Assembly: GCA_036795455.1 (NCBI GenBank)
Contig: DAIRET010000001.1
Span: 30,119 to 94,118, forward strand
Reading direction: 5' to 3'
From: DAIRET01 sp036795455
GTDB lineage: Bacteria > Bacteroidota > Ignavibacteria > Ignavibacteriales > Ignavibacteriaceae
Length of the DNA: 64,000 nt
Part shown: positions 1 to 9,500 of the stretch, piece after piece
Numbering within the stretch: the stretch's first letter is position 1
Layout of the letters: every line of letters begins with the position of its first letter
Program-made: the position numbers and the translations under genes
Notes under the pieces: generated by a model
Told to the model about the DNA's origin: nothing
The model's input: only the letters and a program-made list of their open reading frames with translations
The model's database searches: none

Positions 1-23
1 GACAATCACCAGCTACTTTGTTT

Positions 24-554
24 CTAAAACTCAATTCCTTCCCTTGCCTGCACTCCTTTAGTGTAGTAGTGTTTAATCTCTTTCATTTCAGTAACAAGGT
101 CGGAAATTTCAATTAATTCGTTTGGTGCATAACGCCCTGTTAAAACGATCTCCATCTGTTCAGGTTTGTTTTTTAGTAATGATAAAACCTCATCAACTCC
201 GAATAAATTATAGAAGAGTGCAATACAGATTTCATCAAGAATAACAATATTGTAAGAGTTATTTCCGATTGCCGCTGTAACCTCATTTAAGCCTACTCTT
301 GCCGCTTCAATATCTTTTTCGGTCGGTTTTTGTTTTATAAAACAATCAAGTCCGAATTGTTTAATTTCAATTTCGGGGAAGCATTTAAGCGAATCAAGTT
401 CTGCATAGTGCATTCCCTTTACGAATTGAGCAATAAATACTTTTCTGCCGGCTCCCGCAGCTCTAACTGCAAGCCCGATTGCAGCTGTAGTTTTTCCTTT
501 TCCGTTTCCGGTGTAAAGGTGGATATAACCCATTACCGAATTATCATTTCCCAT
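24..554 (-). CDS. cobO: Cob(I)yrinic acid a,c-diamide adenosyltransferase (CobO/BtuR type)
   Basis: Transfers the adenosyl group of ATP to the cobalt of reduced corrinoids, giving adenosylcobalamin-type cofactors in the cytoplasm. The protein is 176 residues, normal for CobO/BtuR. It opens with a P-loop, GNGKGKTTAAIGLA, in the position and form typical of the family, and carries the Walker-B-like ILDEI. I chose the ATG at 554 because GAGGAG lies five bases upstream; an in-frame TTG four codons earlier overlaps that ribosome binding site. No other cobalamin genes are visible. The gap to preA is about 125 bases, too short for a full cobalamin riboswitch, and I see none. It may be cotranscribed with the preA/permease pair, which runs the same way. 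Confidence 0.93.
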   Translation of the reverse strand: MGNDNSVMGYIHLYTGNGKGKTTAAIGLAVRAAGAGRKVFIAQFVKGMHYAELDSLKCFPEIEIKQFGLDCFIKQKPTEKDIEAARVGLNEVTAAIGNNSYNIVILDEICIALFYNLFGVDEVLSLLKNKPEQMEIVLTGRYAPNELIEISDLVTEMKEIKHYYTKGVQAREGIEF

Positions 555-679
555 TTTACTCCTCAATAAAAACGATGTATCGATAAATATTTTTATGCAA
601 ACTCACTATTAGTAATTGGCTCTCTGTTCTTATCCATCCTATTATTATACGATATGGGGAAAATAGCAATAGTATCGTT

Positions 680-1870
680 CTATGAAACCTCTACCATCAT
701 TATCGCTTGTTCGGAACAGACAAAACTGCACAAAGAACATCCGCAACAAAGGGATGGATTGACATTAACAAAATAGTTATTTTCATAAATCGCATTATTA
801 GAGGCTTCCTTACAAATTTGAATACACGTTCCACAGACGATGCATTCAGATTGATCAATACTTGCGATTACTTTGTAACTTCTGCTTAATGACATGTGGT
901 TAGTCAATTTTCTGAGAGCTTTCCCCCTAATTTCTTCAACAGAAGAAAACCCTTTCGCAGCTAAATAATTTTTCAATCCTTTTTTCAATTCGTCGATAAT
1001 TGAAAATCCTTTCAGCATAACTTCCGTACACACTTGCACAACACTTGCGCCTACCGCCAGGTATTCGACAGCATCCTTCCAGTTGGAAATACCACCGACC
1101 GCATAAATAGGAAGATCAACGGATTTGGCAATTTCAGCAACACACCTTAATCCGATCGGTTTAACACATGTGCCGGATAGCCCGCCGAAAGTAGAATAAC
1201 CGTCAATGCTTGGAAGAGGTGTTAATGTTTCGATATCAATTCCGATTAATACCGAAACAGTGTTGATTGAACATATACCATCTGCGCCCCCCTTTAATGC
1301 AGCTTTTGCGGAAGCTGCAATGTCTGTTACATTAGGTGTAAGTTTTACTATTATGGGAATGCCCGTTACTCTCTTTACCCCGGCGACAATTTGTTCAATA
1401 GTATTAACGTCCTGCCCTATTGCAATACCGGAGCCTTGTGCATTTACACCGTTCGGACAAGAGAAATTAAGCTCTAAAGCATCTGCCCCGGCATCCGAAA
1501 CACGCTTCGCAATCTTCTGCCATGAATCAACCCCTTTTGCCCCCATAATACTGCCGATAAGAATTTTTTCGGGATATTCATCCTTGATGTTACGAATTTC
1601 TTTTAACCAGTATGAAATCGGTTTCTCAGATACCATTTCAATATTTTCCATACCGATTATTGAGCCGTTGTTTTTGAGAATGCTTAGTCTGGGAGAAACA
1701 TTGGAGTTGCTCACATCCTCATCGTGTATTGTTTTTGTAACGGCGCCAGCCCATCCCAAATCAAATGCTTTCCCGATTAGTACTCCGCTTGATGTTGGAG
1801 GAGCCGAAGCCAGTATAAACGGGTTTTCAAAACGCATTCCGTTTGCAAAAACTTCCAAATCACTCTTCAT
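680..1870 (-). CDS. preA: PreA-like dihydropyrimidine dehydrogenase subunit with C-terminal 2x[4Fe-4S] ferredoxin
   Basis: A dihydroorotate-dehydrogenase-fold flavoprotein of the PreA family, which reduces uracil or thymine (or runs in reverse) together with an NAD-binding partner, PreT. About 396 residues. The N-terminal 300 or so form the FMN barrel, with LELNFSCPNG and KLTPNV loops. The C-terminus has two CxxCxxCxxxC ferredoxin motifs (CIVCGTCIQIC and CCGCSLCSFVC). The start at 1870 follows AAGGA and lies four bases after the stop of the uracil permease gene, so the two form an operon. PreT is not adjacent. The residue I align with the acid cysteine of mammalian dihydropyrimidine dehydrogenase looks like Ile (GIAIGQ), so the exact substrate is uncertain. 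Family assignment is firm. Confidence 0.85.
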   Translation of the reverse strand: MKSDLEVFANGMRFENPFILASAPPTSSGVLIGKAFDLGWAGAVTKTIHDEDVSNSNVSPRLSILKNNGSIIGMENIEMVSEKPISYWLKEIRNIKDEYPEKILIGSIMGAKGVDSWQKIAKRVSDAGADALELNFSCPNGVNAQGSGIAIGQDVNTIEQIVAGVKRVTGIPIIVKLTPNVTDIAASAKAALKGGADGICSINTVSVLIGIDIETLTPLPSIDGYSTFGGLSGTCVKPIGLRCVAEIAKSVDLPIYAVGGISNWKDAVEYLAVGASVVQVCTEVMLKGFSIIDELKKGLKNYLAAKGFSSVEEIRGKALRKLTNHMSLSRSYKVIASIDQSECIVCGTCIQICKEASNNAIYENNYFVNVNPSLCCGCSLCSFVCSEQAIMMVEVS

Positions 1871-1874
1871 AATT

Positions 1875-3179
1875 TTATTCCTTTTTGTCGGAGTTGTCTT
1901 CATTCATCCAGCCGAACTTTTCAAACAGGTGAAAAAAGATAGATAAAATAATTCCGCTTACTGCGGCAAATGCCATTCCCTTCAATTGAACCGAGCCGAT
2001 ATTAATGCTTGCCCCGCTAACGCCGATTATAAACGTAACCGCACCGAGAACCATGTTTTTATTTTTGCTGAAATCAACTTTTTGATCTACAAAAATTCTA
2101 AAACCCTGAACGGCAATCACCCCGAATAAAAGCATTGTTATTCCGCCCATTACAGGGGTTGGAATAGTAAGTATTGCTGCAGAAATTTTTCCGATACAAG
2201 AAAAACAGATTGCAAGAAGAGCTGCAATTCTTATCACCCAAACCGAATAAACACGTGTAATAGCAAGAACGCCGATGTTTTCTCCGTATGTTGTATTGGG
2301 GGTTGAGCCTGTGAATCCCGAAAGTACGTTGCTCACACCATCGCCGAGCAGCGACCGATGCAGTCCCGGTTCTTTCATTAAATCTGATTCAGTAATTTTT
2401 CCCGTAACAATTAAATGGCTTATGTGTTCCGCAAGAACAACAAGACATGCTGGAGCTATGATAAGAATAGCTTTAATGCTGAAAACAGGAGAATGAAATT
2501 CCGGAATTGAAAACCATGCTGCATTACTTATTGAAACAGTATCTACCATCCCCATAAACAAAGCAAGAACGTAACCGGCAACAATTGCGCTTAAAATTGG
2601 AATTATCTGAAAGAATCCCCTAAACAATACCGAGCCGATCATTCCGACAACCAATGTAAAAATAGAAACGATGATTACGTTATGGTTAATTTGAAAAGGT
2701 TGTACAACGTTTCCCACTTCGGTTAAAAACGGCGCCAGCCCGGATTGCTGTGCCGCCAATGGTGCAAGTTCAAGCCCGATAATTGCAACGACACTTCCCA
2801 TAATAGCGGGAGGCATTACAATATCGATCCATTTTATTCCGAATTTTTTAACTACGAACGACATGATAATAAAAAACAATCCGAAGAAAATAAAACCGGA
2901 TTGTGCATCGTTGTAGCCGCCACCGATAGATATAATTAATAGAGTAGGAGAAATAAAAGCGAAACTTGAACCGAGGTATGCAGGAATTCCGCCTCGTGTA
3001 AAATAAGAGTATATTAGCGTTCCGATTCCATTCATTAGCAAAGCAATTGCGGGATCAATACCAAGCAGGATAGGAACGAGAACCGTTCCGCCGAACATGG
3101 CGGTAAGATGCTGAAAACTGAGAGGTAACGTTTTTATTACCGGCAGTTTTTCTTTTATTCCGATTGTCCGTCTTTTCAT
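1875..3179 (-). CDS. uraA: Uracil permease, NCS2 family (UraA-like)
   Basis: An inner-membrane nucleobase:proton symporter, most likely for uracil. About 434 residues, the normal NCS2 length, with roughly twelve to fourteen hydrophobic segments. Family marks are QHLTAMFGGTVLVP near the N-terminus and the NCS2 signature NTTYGENIGVLAITRVYS with VMGG after it, very close to E. coli UraA. An upstream in-frame TTG exists, but the ATG at 3179 gives the usual charged N-terminus (MKRR) and has AAAGG upstream. Four bases separate its stop from preA, so uracil uptake is coupled to a pyrimidine dehydrogenase-like enzyme. The neighbourhood suggests pyrimidine salvage or catabolism; PreT and the hydrolases of the reductive pathway are not in view. 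Confidence 0.92.
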   Translation of the reverse strand: MKRRTIGIKEKLPVIKTLPLSFQHLTAMFGGTVLVPILLGIDPAIALLMNGIGTLIYSYFTRGGIPAYLGSSFAFISPTLLIISIGGGYNDAQSGFIFFGLFFIIMSFVVKKFGIKWIDIVMPPAIMGSVVAIIGLELAPLAAQQSGLAPFLTEVGNVVQPFQINHNVIIVSIFTLVVGMIGSVLFRGFFQIIPILSAIVAGYVLALFMGMVDTVSISNAAWFSIPEFHSPVFSIKAILIIAPACLVVLAEHISHLIVTGKITESDLMKEPGLHRSLLGDGVSNVLSGFTGSTPNTTYGENIGVLAITRVYSVWVIRIAALLAICFSCIGKISAAILTIPTPVMGGITMLLFGVIAVQGFRIFVDQKVDFSKNKNMVLGAVTFIIGVSGASINIGSVQLKGMAFAAVSGIILSIFFHLFEKFGWMNEDNSDKKE

Positions 3180-3309
3180 TTTTCTTAAGCCTTTAACATG
3201 ATAAAAAATCAAGCCTTAAAAGTAATTACAGATTTAAAGAGCTACGGAAATATAGCGAATTAGTTTAGTTTTTAGAGCGGCACTAAAAATTTTTATTCGG
3301 AAAGAGTGA

Positions 3310-3648
3310 TCAGTACATCAAGTGCATTTTTGATTTATTCCGCCAGCCCGCTTGATGCTCATACTTTACAAAGAAGATTTTCAAATCCGCCTGGTGTTCG
3401 TACTCAACAAAAAATATTTTCTTTTCAGCTTGATGATTGTATTTCATGAAAAACCATTTCCCGTCGTTCGTACCGGCATTATGTTCATAGCTAACCTTAA
3501 ATACTTTTAGGTCTGCCTGGTGTTCATACTTGACGACAAACACTTTTACATCCGATTGGTGTGAATAATCGACGGAAAAAACTTTTTGAGCGGAAAGTTC
3601 ATGTGCAATAAAAACCACAATTACAAGCAGCAAAGAGATGGATTTCAT
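3310..3648 (-). CDS. Small secreted protein with six short beta-type repeats (DUF6150-like)
   Basis: A 112-residue protein with a signal peptide (residues 1-20, ending LSAQ) followed almost entirely by six imperfect repeats of about 12-13 residues. The consensus is K-[VI]-F-[FV]-V-x-Y-E-H-Q-A-D, for example KVFVVKYEHQAD and KIFFVKYEHQAG. The fourth repeat carries a small insertion (GTNDGKWFFMKYNHQAE). The alternation of hydrophobic and polar residues predicts one strand per repeat, so a small solenoid or barrel is likely. I recall similar tandem proteins in Bacteroidota grouped as DUF6150, but function is unknown. The start at 3648 has GGAG seven bases upstream. It stands alone between the permease operon and a divergent LamG gene. 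Confidence 0.75.
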   Translation of the reverse strand: MKSISLLLVIVVFIAHELSAQKVFSVDYSHQSDVKVFVVKYEHQADLKVFKVSYEHNAGTNDGKWFFMKYNHQAEKKIFFVEYEHQADLKIFFVKYEHQAGWRNKSKMHLMY

Positions 3649-3833
3649 TATTACTCCAGATTGATGCGCAAAAATAGCAATTGCATTGAAAATATTACCC
3701 TTGTTTTTTAACCCCGTAATCGCTCAAAAATATTTTTTCATCTTCCTCTAAATAAACAGAAAATTATTTCGATAATTAGAACGTTAAAAGTGCATTTAAA
3801 CACAAACATTTTTTACCAATAAGGATAAACAAC

Positions 3834-6473
3834 ATGAAAAAAACTATACTTTTTCTTCTTGCATTTTTTTTAATTCAAACAGCATACTCGCAAAATGGAG
3901 GGTATGCACTTATATTTGACGGAACAGATGATTATGTATCCGTTCCCGATCATTCTTCACTGGATTTTACTGAGTTTACGGCGGAGATGTGGATTTACAA
4001 AACTAATTCCGGAGATATTAAATTAATAGGACAGGCTTATCCTAATAGTGCGGGGAAAGGCTGGTCATTAGGTATTACGTCCGACAATACTGTTTTCGCC
4101 GAAGCAATCCATAATTCTGGTAATAAGGAATGGACACAAATTAATAATGGTACAATCCCTACGAATGAGTGGACTCACGTGGCTATGACGTGGAAACGCA
4201 GTGACAAGTTAATCCTCTACATTAATGGAGAAAAAATTGAGGAAAAAGCATCCGATGCGTGGGATATCGCGACGACTAGTTTACTAATCGTCGGTAAAGC
4301 TCCCTGGTACAATATAAATGAAAACCATTTTGGGGGCTATATGGATGAGATTCGTCTATGGAACACTGTCCGCACCGAAGCAGAAATCAAAGCAAATATG
4401 TATAAGGAACTTGCCGGAACCGAGACCAATCTTGTTGCGTATTACAAGATGAGTAACGGCAGCGGAACAACGCTAACAGATAACCAAACAAGCGGTACAA
4501 ACAATGGTGCAATTAGCGGCGCGACCTGGAAAGCCTCAGGTGCTTTTGCCGGTTCAAGGCAGGCGTTGGATTTTGATGGTACAAACGATTACGTTGATTT
4601 TGAATACGGGAAGCCGCCTTACAACAACTCTACACTCACACTTGAAGCCTGGATAAAAACGACAAGTAATGCTACGGAGCGGGAAATAATGTCATGGGAT
4701 ACTCCAAATGCAATAGAACTTAGGGTTAATGAAGGGAAATTGCAATTTGGAATCAATGCAACAGGATGGCAAGCAATAACAGGTAGTACGAATGTAAATA
4801 CCGGTAATTGGACACATGTTGCGGCTGTAAAAAATGGTTCTAACATTACCTTGTATGTAAACGGAATTATAGATGCAAGCGGATCCATTAACCAAAATCC
4901 AAGTGGACCGCACTTTCAGATTGGACATCTTTATGGGGACAATTCCACCAGATATTGGTTTCCAGGACAAATAGATGAAGTACGTATCTGGCATTCAGTT
5001 AGAACCGGGGCAGAAATCCGTGAAAATATGATGAAAACTTTAGCTGGAAATGAAACTGGACTAGTTGCTTACTACAGATTTGACCAATATGACGGAACAA
5101 CTCTTTACGATATGACCGGTAACGGATATAATGGAACATTAACAAATATGGATGCTGCAACAGACTGGGTTTCATCATCCGCTTTTAATACATGGATTGG
5201 AAGTGAAAGTTCAGATTGGTCAACAGCAGCAAATTGGAGCAGCGGTGTTCCCGCCGCCGGTAATAGTGTCGGGATTTATAAATGGACTTTAGATAATGTT
5301 ACAACTTATGATGCAGCTTTATCGGGGAGTCCCGAATTAAATTCTATTCTCTTCTCCTCAACTGCAACCCCAACCGTTTCAACCGGCTTTACAGCAAACG
5401 GGACAATAGTTTTAGAGAAAGATATAAACTTCGGAAGCAACAATATTACACTTGGTACAAGCGGATATTTATCGGAAGGCAATTATAGGTTTTATGGATC
5501 AACCGGCACAATAACTACAACAAGAAATTTGTCGAATATTGACAGACAAAACGTTGGTGGTCTCGGGGCAAAAATAACAACAACAGCGAATATGGGCAGT
5601 ACTACCATCACCCGAGGGCACTCGGCGCATCAAAACAGTATTTTAAGATATTATAATATTGTACCAACAAATAACACCGATTTAAGTGCTACATTGGTTT
5701 TCAATTATCATGATGATGAATTAAACGGAGTAACTGAAGCAAATTTAGGTCTGTTCAAATCATCAGACGGAACAAACTGGACGGGGATGTTAGGAACTTT
5801 GGATTCTGATAATAACACAATTACATTAACGGGTATTGGTGGATTTTCATTATGGACAGCAGGCGATAAAAACAGTCCTTTACCTGTAGAACTCACTTCG
5901 TTTACAGCAAGCACGGTTGAAAACAAAGTAGTGCTCAACTGGCAAACTGCTACGGAAGTGAATAACTATGGATTTGAAATTCAGCGTTCAGTAGTCAGCG
6001 GTCAGCGTTCAGAAGAAACGTGGGAGAAAGTTGGTTTTGTTGATGGGAATGGGAATTCAAATTCGGTAAAAGAGTATTCATTTGTTGACGCTTCGATTCC
6101 GCTCAGCGCAAGTTCGATAAGTTACAGATTAAAGCAAATAGATAACGATGGCGGTTTCTCCTACAGTGATGAAATCATTGTAGAGACGTTACATGTAACG
6201 TCTCTACCTACAGAATATACATTGGAACAAAATTACCCGAATCCATTTAATCCGAGTACAACAATAAAATTCGGTTTACCTACAGATTCAAAAGTAGTAC
6301 TTGAAGTTTATAACATAATCGGTGAGAAAGTTAAAACACTTGTGAATAAATCAATTTCAGCCGGTTACCACGAAGTTGAATTTACCGGTACAGCCCTTCC
6401 AAGCGGAATATACATTTATAAATTAGCAACAGAAGGTTTCACATCAACAAAGAAGTTTGTGTTGATGAAGTAA
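3834..6473 (+). CDS. Secreted protein with two LamG domains and a T9SS C-terminal sorting domain
   Basis: An 879-residue surface or secreted protein. In order: signal peptide (1-19, ending AYSQ); two LamG/concanavalin-like domains (about 25-205 and 240-425), each starting with the pattern LxFDGTxDYV and ending with DEIRLW or DEVRIW; a beta-rich module (about 450-690) shared with two other proteins in this window; a fibronectin-III-like module (about 690-775); and a T9SS sorting domain (about 795-879) with EQNYPNPFNPSTTIKF and a final KKFVLMK. LamG domains bind glycans or proteins, so a binding or adhesion role is likely; no catalytic domain is seen. Two small repetitive DNA elements appear to be inserted in frame, at 5981-6012 and 6180-6207. 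Confidence 0.85.
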   Translation: MKKTILFLLAFFLIQTAYSQNGGYALIFDGTDDYVSVPDHSSLDFTEFTAEMWIYKTNSGDIKLIGQAYPNSAGKGWSLGITSDNTVFAEAIHNSGNKEWTQINNGTIPTNEWTHVAMTWKRSDKLILYINGEKIEEKASDAWDIATTSLLIVGKAPWYNINENHFGGYMDEIRLWNTVRTEAEIKANMYKELAGTETNLVAYYKMSNGSGTTLTDNQTSGTNNGAISGATWKASGAFAGSRQALDFDGTNDYVDFEYGKPPYNNSTLTLEAWIKTTSNATEREIMSWDTPNAIELRVNEGKLQFGINATGWQAITGSTNVNTGNWTHVAAVKNGSNITLYVNGIIDASGSINQNPSGPHFQIGHLYGDNSTRYWFPGQIDEVRIWHSVRTGAEIRENMMKTLAGNETGLVAYYRFDQYDGTTLYDMTGNGYNGTLTNMDAATDWVSSSAFNTWIGSESSDWSTAANWSSGVPAAGNSVGIYKWTLDNVTTYDAALSGSPELNSILFSSTATPTVSTGFTANGTIVLEKDINFGSNNITLGTSGYLSEGNYRFYGSTGTITTTRNLSNIDRQNVGGLGAKITTTANMGSTTITRGHSAHQNSILRYYNIVPTNNTDLSATLVFNYHDDELNGVTEANLGLFKSSDGTNWTGMLGTLDSDNNTITLTGIGGFSLWTAGDKNSPLPVELTSFTASTVENKVVLNWQTATEVNNYGFEIQRSVVSGQRSEETWEKVGFVDGNGNSNSVKEYSFVDASIPLSASSISYRLKQIDNDGGFSYSDEIIVETLHVTSLPTEYTLEQNYPNPFNPSTTIKFGLPTDSKVVLEVYNIIGEKVKTLVNKSISAGYHEVEFTGTALPSGIYIYKLATEGFTSTKKFVLMK
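5981..6012 (+). repeat. Short direct repeat inserted in coding sequence
   Basis: The 11-base unit TCAGCGTTCAG occurs at 5981-5991 and again at 6002-6012, with TAGTCAGCGG between. It encodes SVVSGQRSEE inside the fibronectin-III-like module. Two paralogous modules in this window (in the proteins at 50344 and 53907) lack these residues and run straight from the ERK or ERSK position to the WxKIGF strand. That makes this a likely in-frame insertion of a small tandem repeat into a surface loop. Confidence 0.55.
6180..6207. repeat. Perfect 28-bp palindrome inside the LamG gene
   Basis: The half-site GTAGAGACGTTACA is followed directly by its exact reverse complement, giving a 28-bp perfect palindrome with no loop. 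It is translated in frame as part of the linker between the fibronectin-like module and the T9SS sorting domain (around residues 783-792). The form is that of small dispersed palindromic elements known from several bacterial genomes. Its neutral place in a linker suggests a tolerated insertion. Confidence 0.75.
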
Positions 6474-6488
6474 GCTATAAAGACACAA

Positions 6489-6532
6489 TTTAAACACCCT
6501 GCGGGAGTCCACTCTCCCGCAGGGTGTTTAAA
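6489..6532. terminator. Perfect 19-bp hairpin between converging genes
   Basis: The left arm 6489-6507 and the right arm 6514-6532 are exact reverse complements (TTTAAACACCCTGCGGGAG and its complement) around a 6-base loop, TCCACT. It lies 15 bases after the LamG stop and 50 bases after the stop of the oppositely oriented sensor kinase gene, so it can act as a bidirectional terminator. There is no clean T-run beyond the AT-rich stem base. The core CCCGCAGGGT recurs in an inverted repeat near 50250, so it may also be a dispersed repeat. Confidence 0.7.
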
Positions 6533-6581
6533 GAGAAAGATGATTCAATTACGTTCGGGAAAGTGACCGGCTTGGAGAGGA

Positions 6582-9500
6582 TTAATCTTTCTTTTCTTTG
6601 GGAACGGAAAAACAGAATGAGCTTCCTTCTCCAAGTTTGCTTTCAACCCAGATTTTTCCGTTATTTTTTTCAACGAATTCTTTACAGAGAATTAATCCGA
6701 GACCGGTTCCCTGTTCGCCGTTTGTCCCCGCAGTGGAATGTCCGGCATCAAGGTTAAAAATACTTTCTCTTTTTTCATCGGACATTCCGAGCCCGTTGTC
6801 AATAACGCATACAACTACTCTTCCATTCCTTTCGGTCATTGTAATTGTAACTTCTCCGTCCGGTTTTGTGAATTTAATTGCGTTCGAAACAAGATTTCTA
6901 AAAACAGTTGCCATCATATCTCTATCGGCAAAAACGGTTGTTACCGGATTCGGGAAGAAGTTAATGCAGATATTCTTTTTAATAGCGAATGTTTTTAAGA
7001 CAAGCAGTTCGGTTTCAAACAATTCACGGAGATTTATGTTTTCCGGCGAAAAGGGTATTGTACCTGTTTGCGACCTTGACCACTGCAGCAGGTTGTTTAG
7101 CAGTTTATGTGCATTATTCGAGGAATGGGAAATTTCCCCTATCAAGTCAAGTTTCTCTTCATCCGAAAGGGCATCGAAATCTTCAAGTAAAATTTCCGAG
7201 AAACCGAGCAGTGTTTGAAAAGGATTCCTTAAATCGTGTGCGATAATAGAGAAGAATTTATCCTTTGTTTCGTTCGCTTCTTTCAGTTGAATCCGGCTTT
7301 CTTCAAGTTTAGAAGTTCTTTCTTTAACAACCTGTTCAAGTATTTCTTTCTGCTTTTCAACGGTTCGTATTCTAATCTGAATTCCGCCCCAAATAACCGA
7401 AAGAACAAATAGTACAAGCAGTATTCTAAACCATAAAGTTGCCCAAAAGGGAGGGTTAATAATTATCTTAAGTTGAATTCCTTCTTCGTTCCAAATTCCG
7501 TCATTGTTCGAGCCTTTTACTTTTAATACATATGTACCGGGATCAAGATTCGTAAATGTAATTTCACGCTTTGTCCCGAGATCAATCCAGCCGTCGCTAA
7601 AACCTTCAAGAGTATATGAGTATCTATTTTTGGCAGATTGGTCATAATTTAATGCTGAGAATTCAAAAGCAATAAGGTTGTCGCTATAAGATAGTTCAAC
7701 TCTTTCTCTTTTTGAAATGTGCGGGTCAAGAATCACTTCTTTGTTAAACAATGAGAATTTTGTAAATACAAGCGGAGGAACATATGGATTGTGGCTTATT
7801 TCCGAGGGATGGAAATAGGTTACGCCTTTTAAACTGCCGAAAAAGAGTTCTCCCTTCTGATTTTTAAAGTATGCACTCGAGTTAAATTCGTTTTCAGATA
7901 ATCCGTCAATGTAATCGTAATTGCTAAAGGACATATACTCGTAATTAAAGCAGCAAAGTCCTTTATTTGTACTCAGCCAAAGATTTCCGTTATCGTCTTC
8001 AAGAATTGCATAAACAACATTATTTGGCAATCCTTCTTTCTCCGTGATAACGGTAAACGAATTGTTTTCCCTGTTGTAAAGATTCAACCCCGTTGATGTC
8101 CCGACCCATAAACGTCTTTTGCTGTCCTCAAAAAATGTGTTTATCCTGTTGTTGCTTAGGCTATTAAGATCGTTAATTATGTGCGTATAGCGTGTAAACT
8201 TTTTTGTTTCCCTGTCAAATTTACTGATACCGCCTATGTCGGTTCCAACCCATATTTCACCGAAACTATCTTTAAGTATAGCCCTAAGTCTTCCGGGATT
8301 AACTGAATTCGGGTTTGCTGCGTCAGTAGTGTAAAAAACCGAATTTTTAGAATTCGCATCATACTCAACCAATCCCGACTCTGTCCCGAGTAAATATCTG
8401 CCTCCGGCTTCCGGTAGTATTGCATATACCGAATAGATCGAAAGAGTAGCCCCATCTCTTTTATAAGAAATGTTAAATCGCGATAAATTCCCCGTTGCTT
8501 TATCATATTTTAAAAGTCCCCCACCTTCGGTACCGAAAAGTAAATATCGTTCGGGATTATCCGGGTCTTCCCTGATAACATAAACGATGTACTGGGAACC
8601 GAAAGGGTCTTCAACTTTACCTGTTTTTCTATCGATTATATTTAATCCCGAATAACCGCCGATGTACAGTCTGCCCGATTCATCTTCATATATAGATCGT
8701 ATACTTGAAAAAGAAAGCGTTCCCGCATTTTCTATACGGGGCAGTATAGTATTGAATTTTTTTGAATTGGGGGAATAGGTGTTTATTCCTGAGCCGTTAG
8801 TACCGATCCATAAAATGCCGTTTTTAGAATAAAAGAGAGACCTTATGCCGTTGAAAGCAAGACCGTGTTTATCTCCTCTAACCTCTCTAAATGATTTTGA
8901 CGAATTATTTTTCAAATCAATTTTGTACAAACCATCCGAAATTGTTCCGTACCACAAGATCCCCTCTTTTGATAGTGTAGTAGTAGTAACAAGGCTGCGC
9001 AGGTGAACCATGGCTAAAGGGACACTATTTCTTAATTTGATTGCATCGCGGTCTTCGGGGTGAATCAATGAATGATCAAACTCTCCGGTACGGGTATCAA
9101 GTATATTTATACCGCCGCCGAATGAAGCTACAAGTAATCTATCTTTATTAAGTGCTTCAATTTGAAATACACTATTAAAAGAAAGGGAGCTACTATTCAG
9201 CGGGTTGAATTTATAAGTAACAAAAGAGTTCGATTTTCTATCAAATAAGTTCAATCCCTGTCCGTCAGTTCCGATCCATAAATTATTTTTGCTGTCCACG
9301 AATAACGTACGCACACAATTCCCCGAAAGAGAAAGGGAATCTGAAGGAATGTTTTTATATACGGTTATTTCTCCTGTCGCGACATTCAATCTGTTAATCC
9401 CGCCGTTTTGTGTTCCGATCCAGAGATAACCGGCGCTATCTTCTGCAATTGCATTTACTACATTATCGCTTATCGAATTTTTAATTGAAGGATTGGAGAC

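Noticed and set aside
555..679. Cobalamin riboswitch ahead of cobO
   Set aside because: The gap is too short and no B12-box-like sequence was seen.
1206..1946. Long plus-strand reading frame opposite preA
   Set aside because: It is antisense to a gene with clear family motifs and shows no recognisable domain.
3310..3648. CRISPR-like periodicity
   Set aside because: The periodicity is in protein repeats with varied codons, without identical repeats or unique spacers.
6524..6757. Plus-strand frame after the LamG gene
   Set aside because: It overlaps the 3' end of the histidine kinase and the hairpin, and has no family features.
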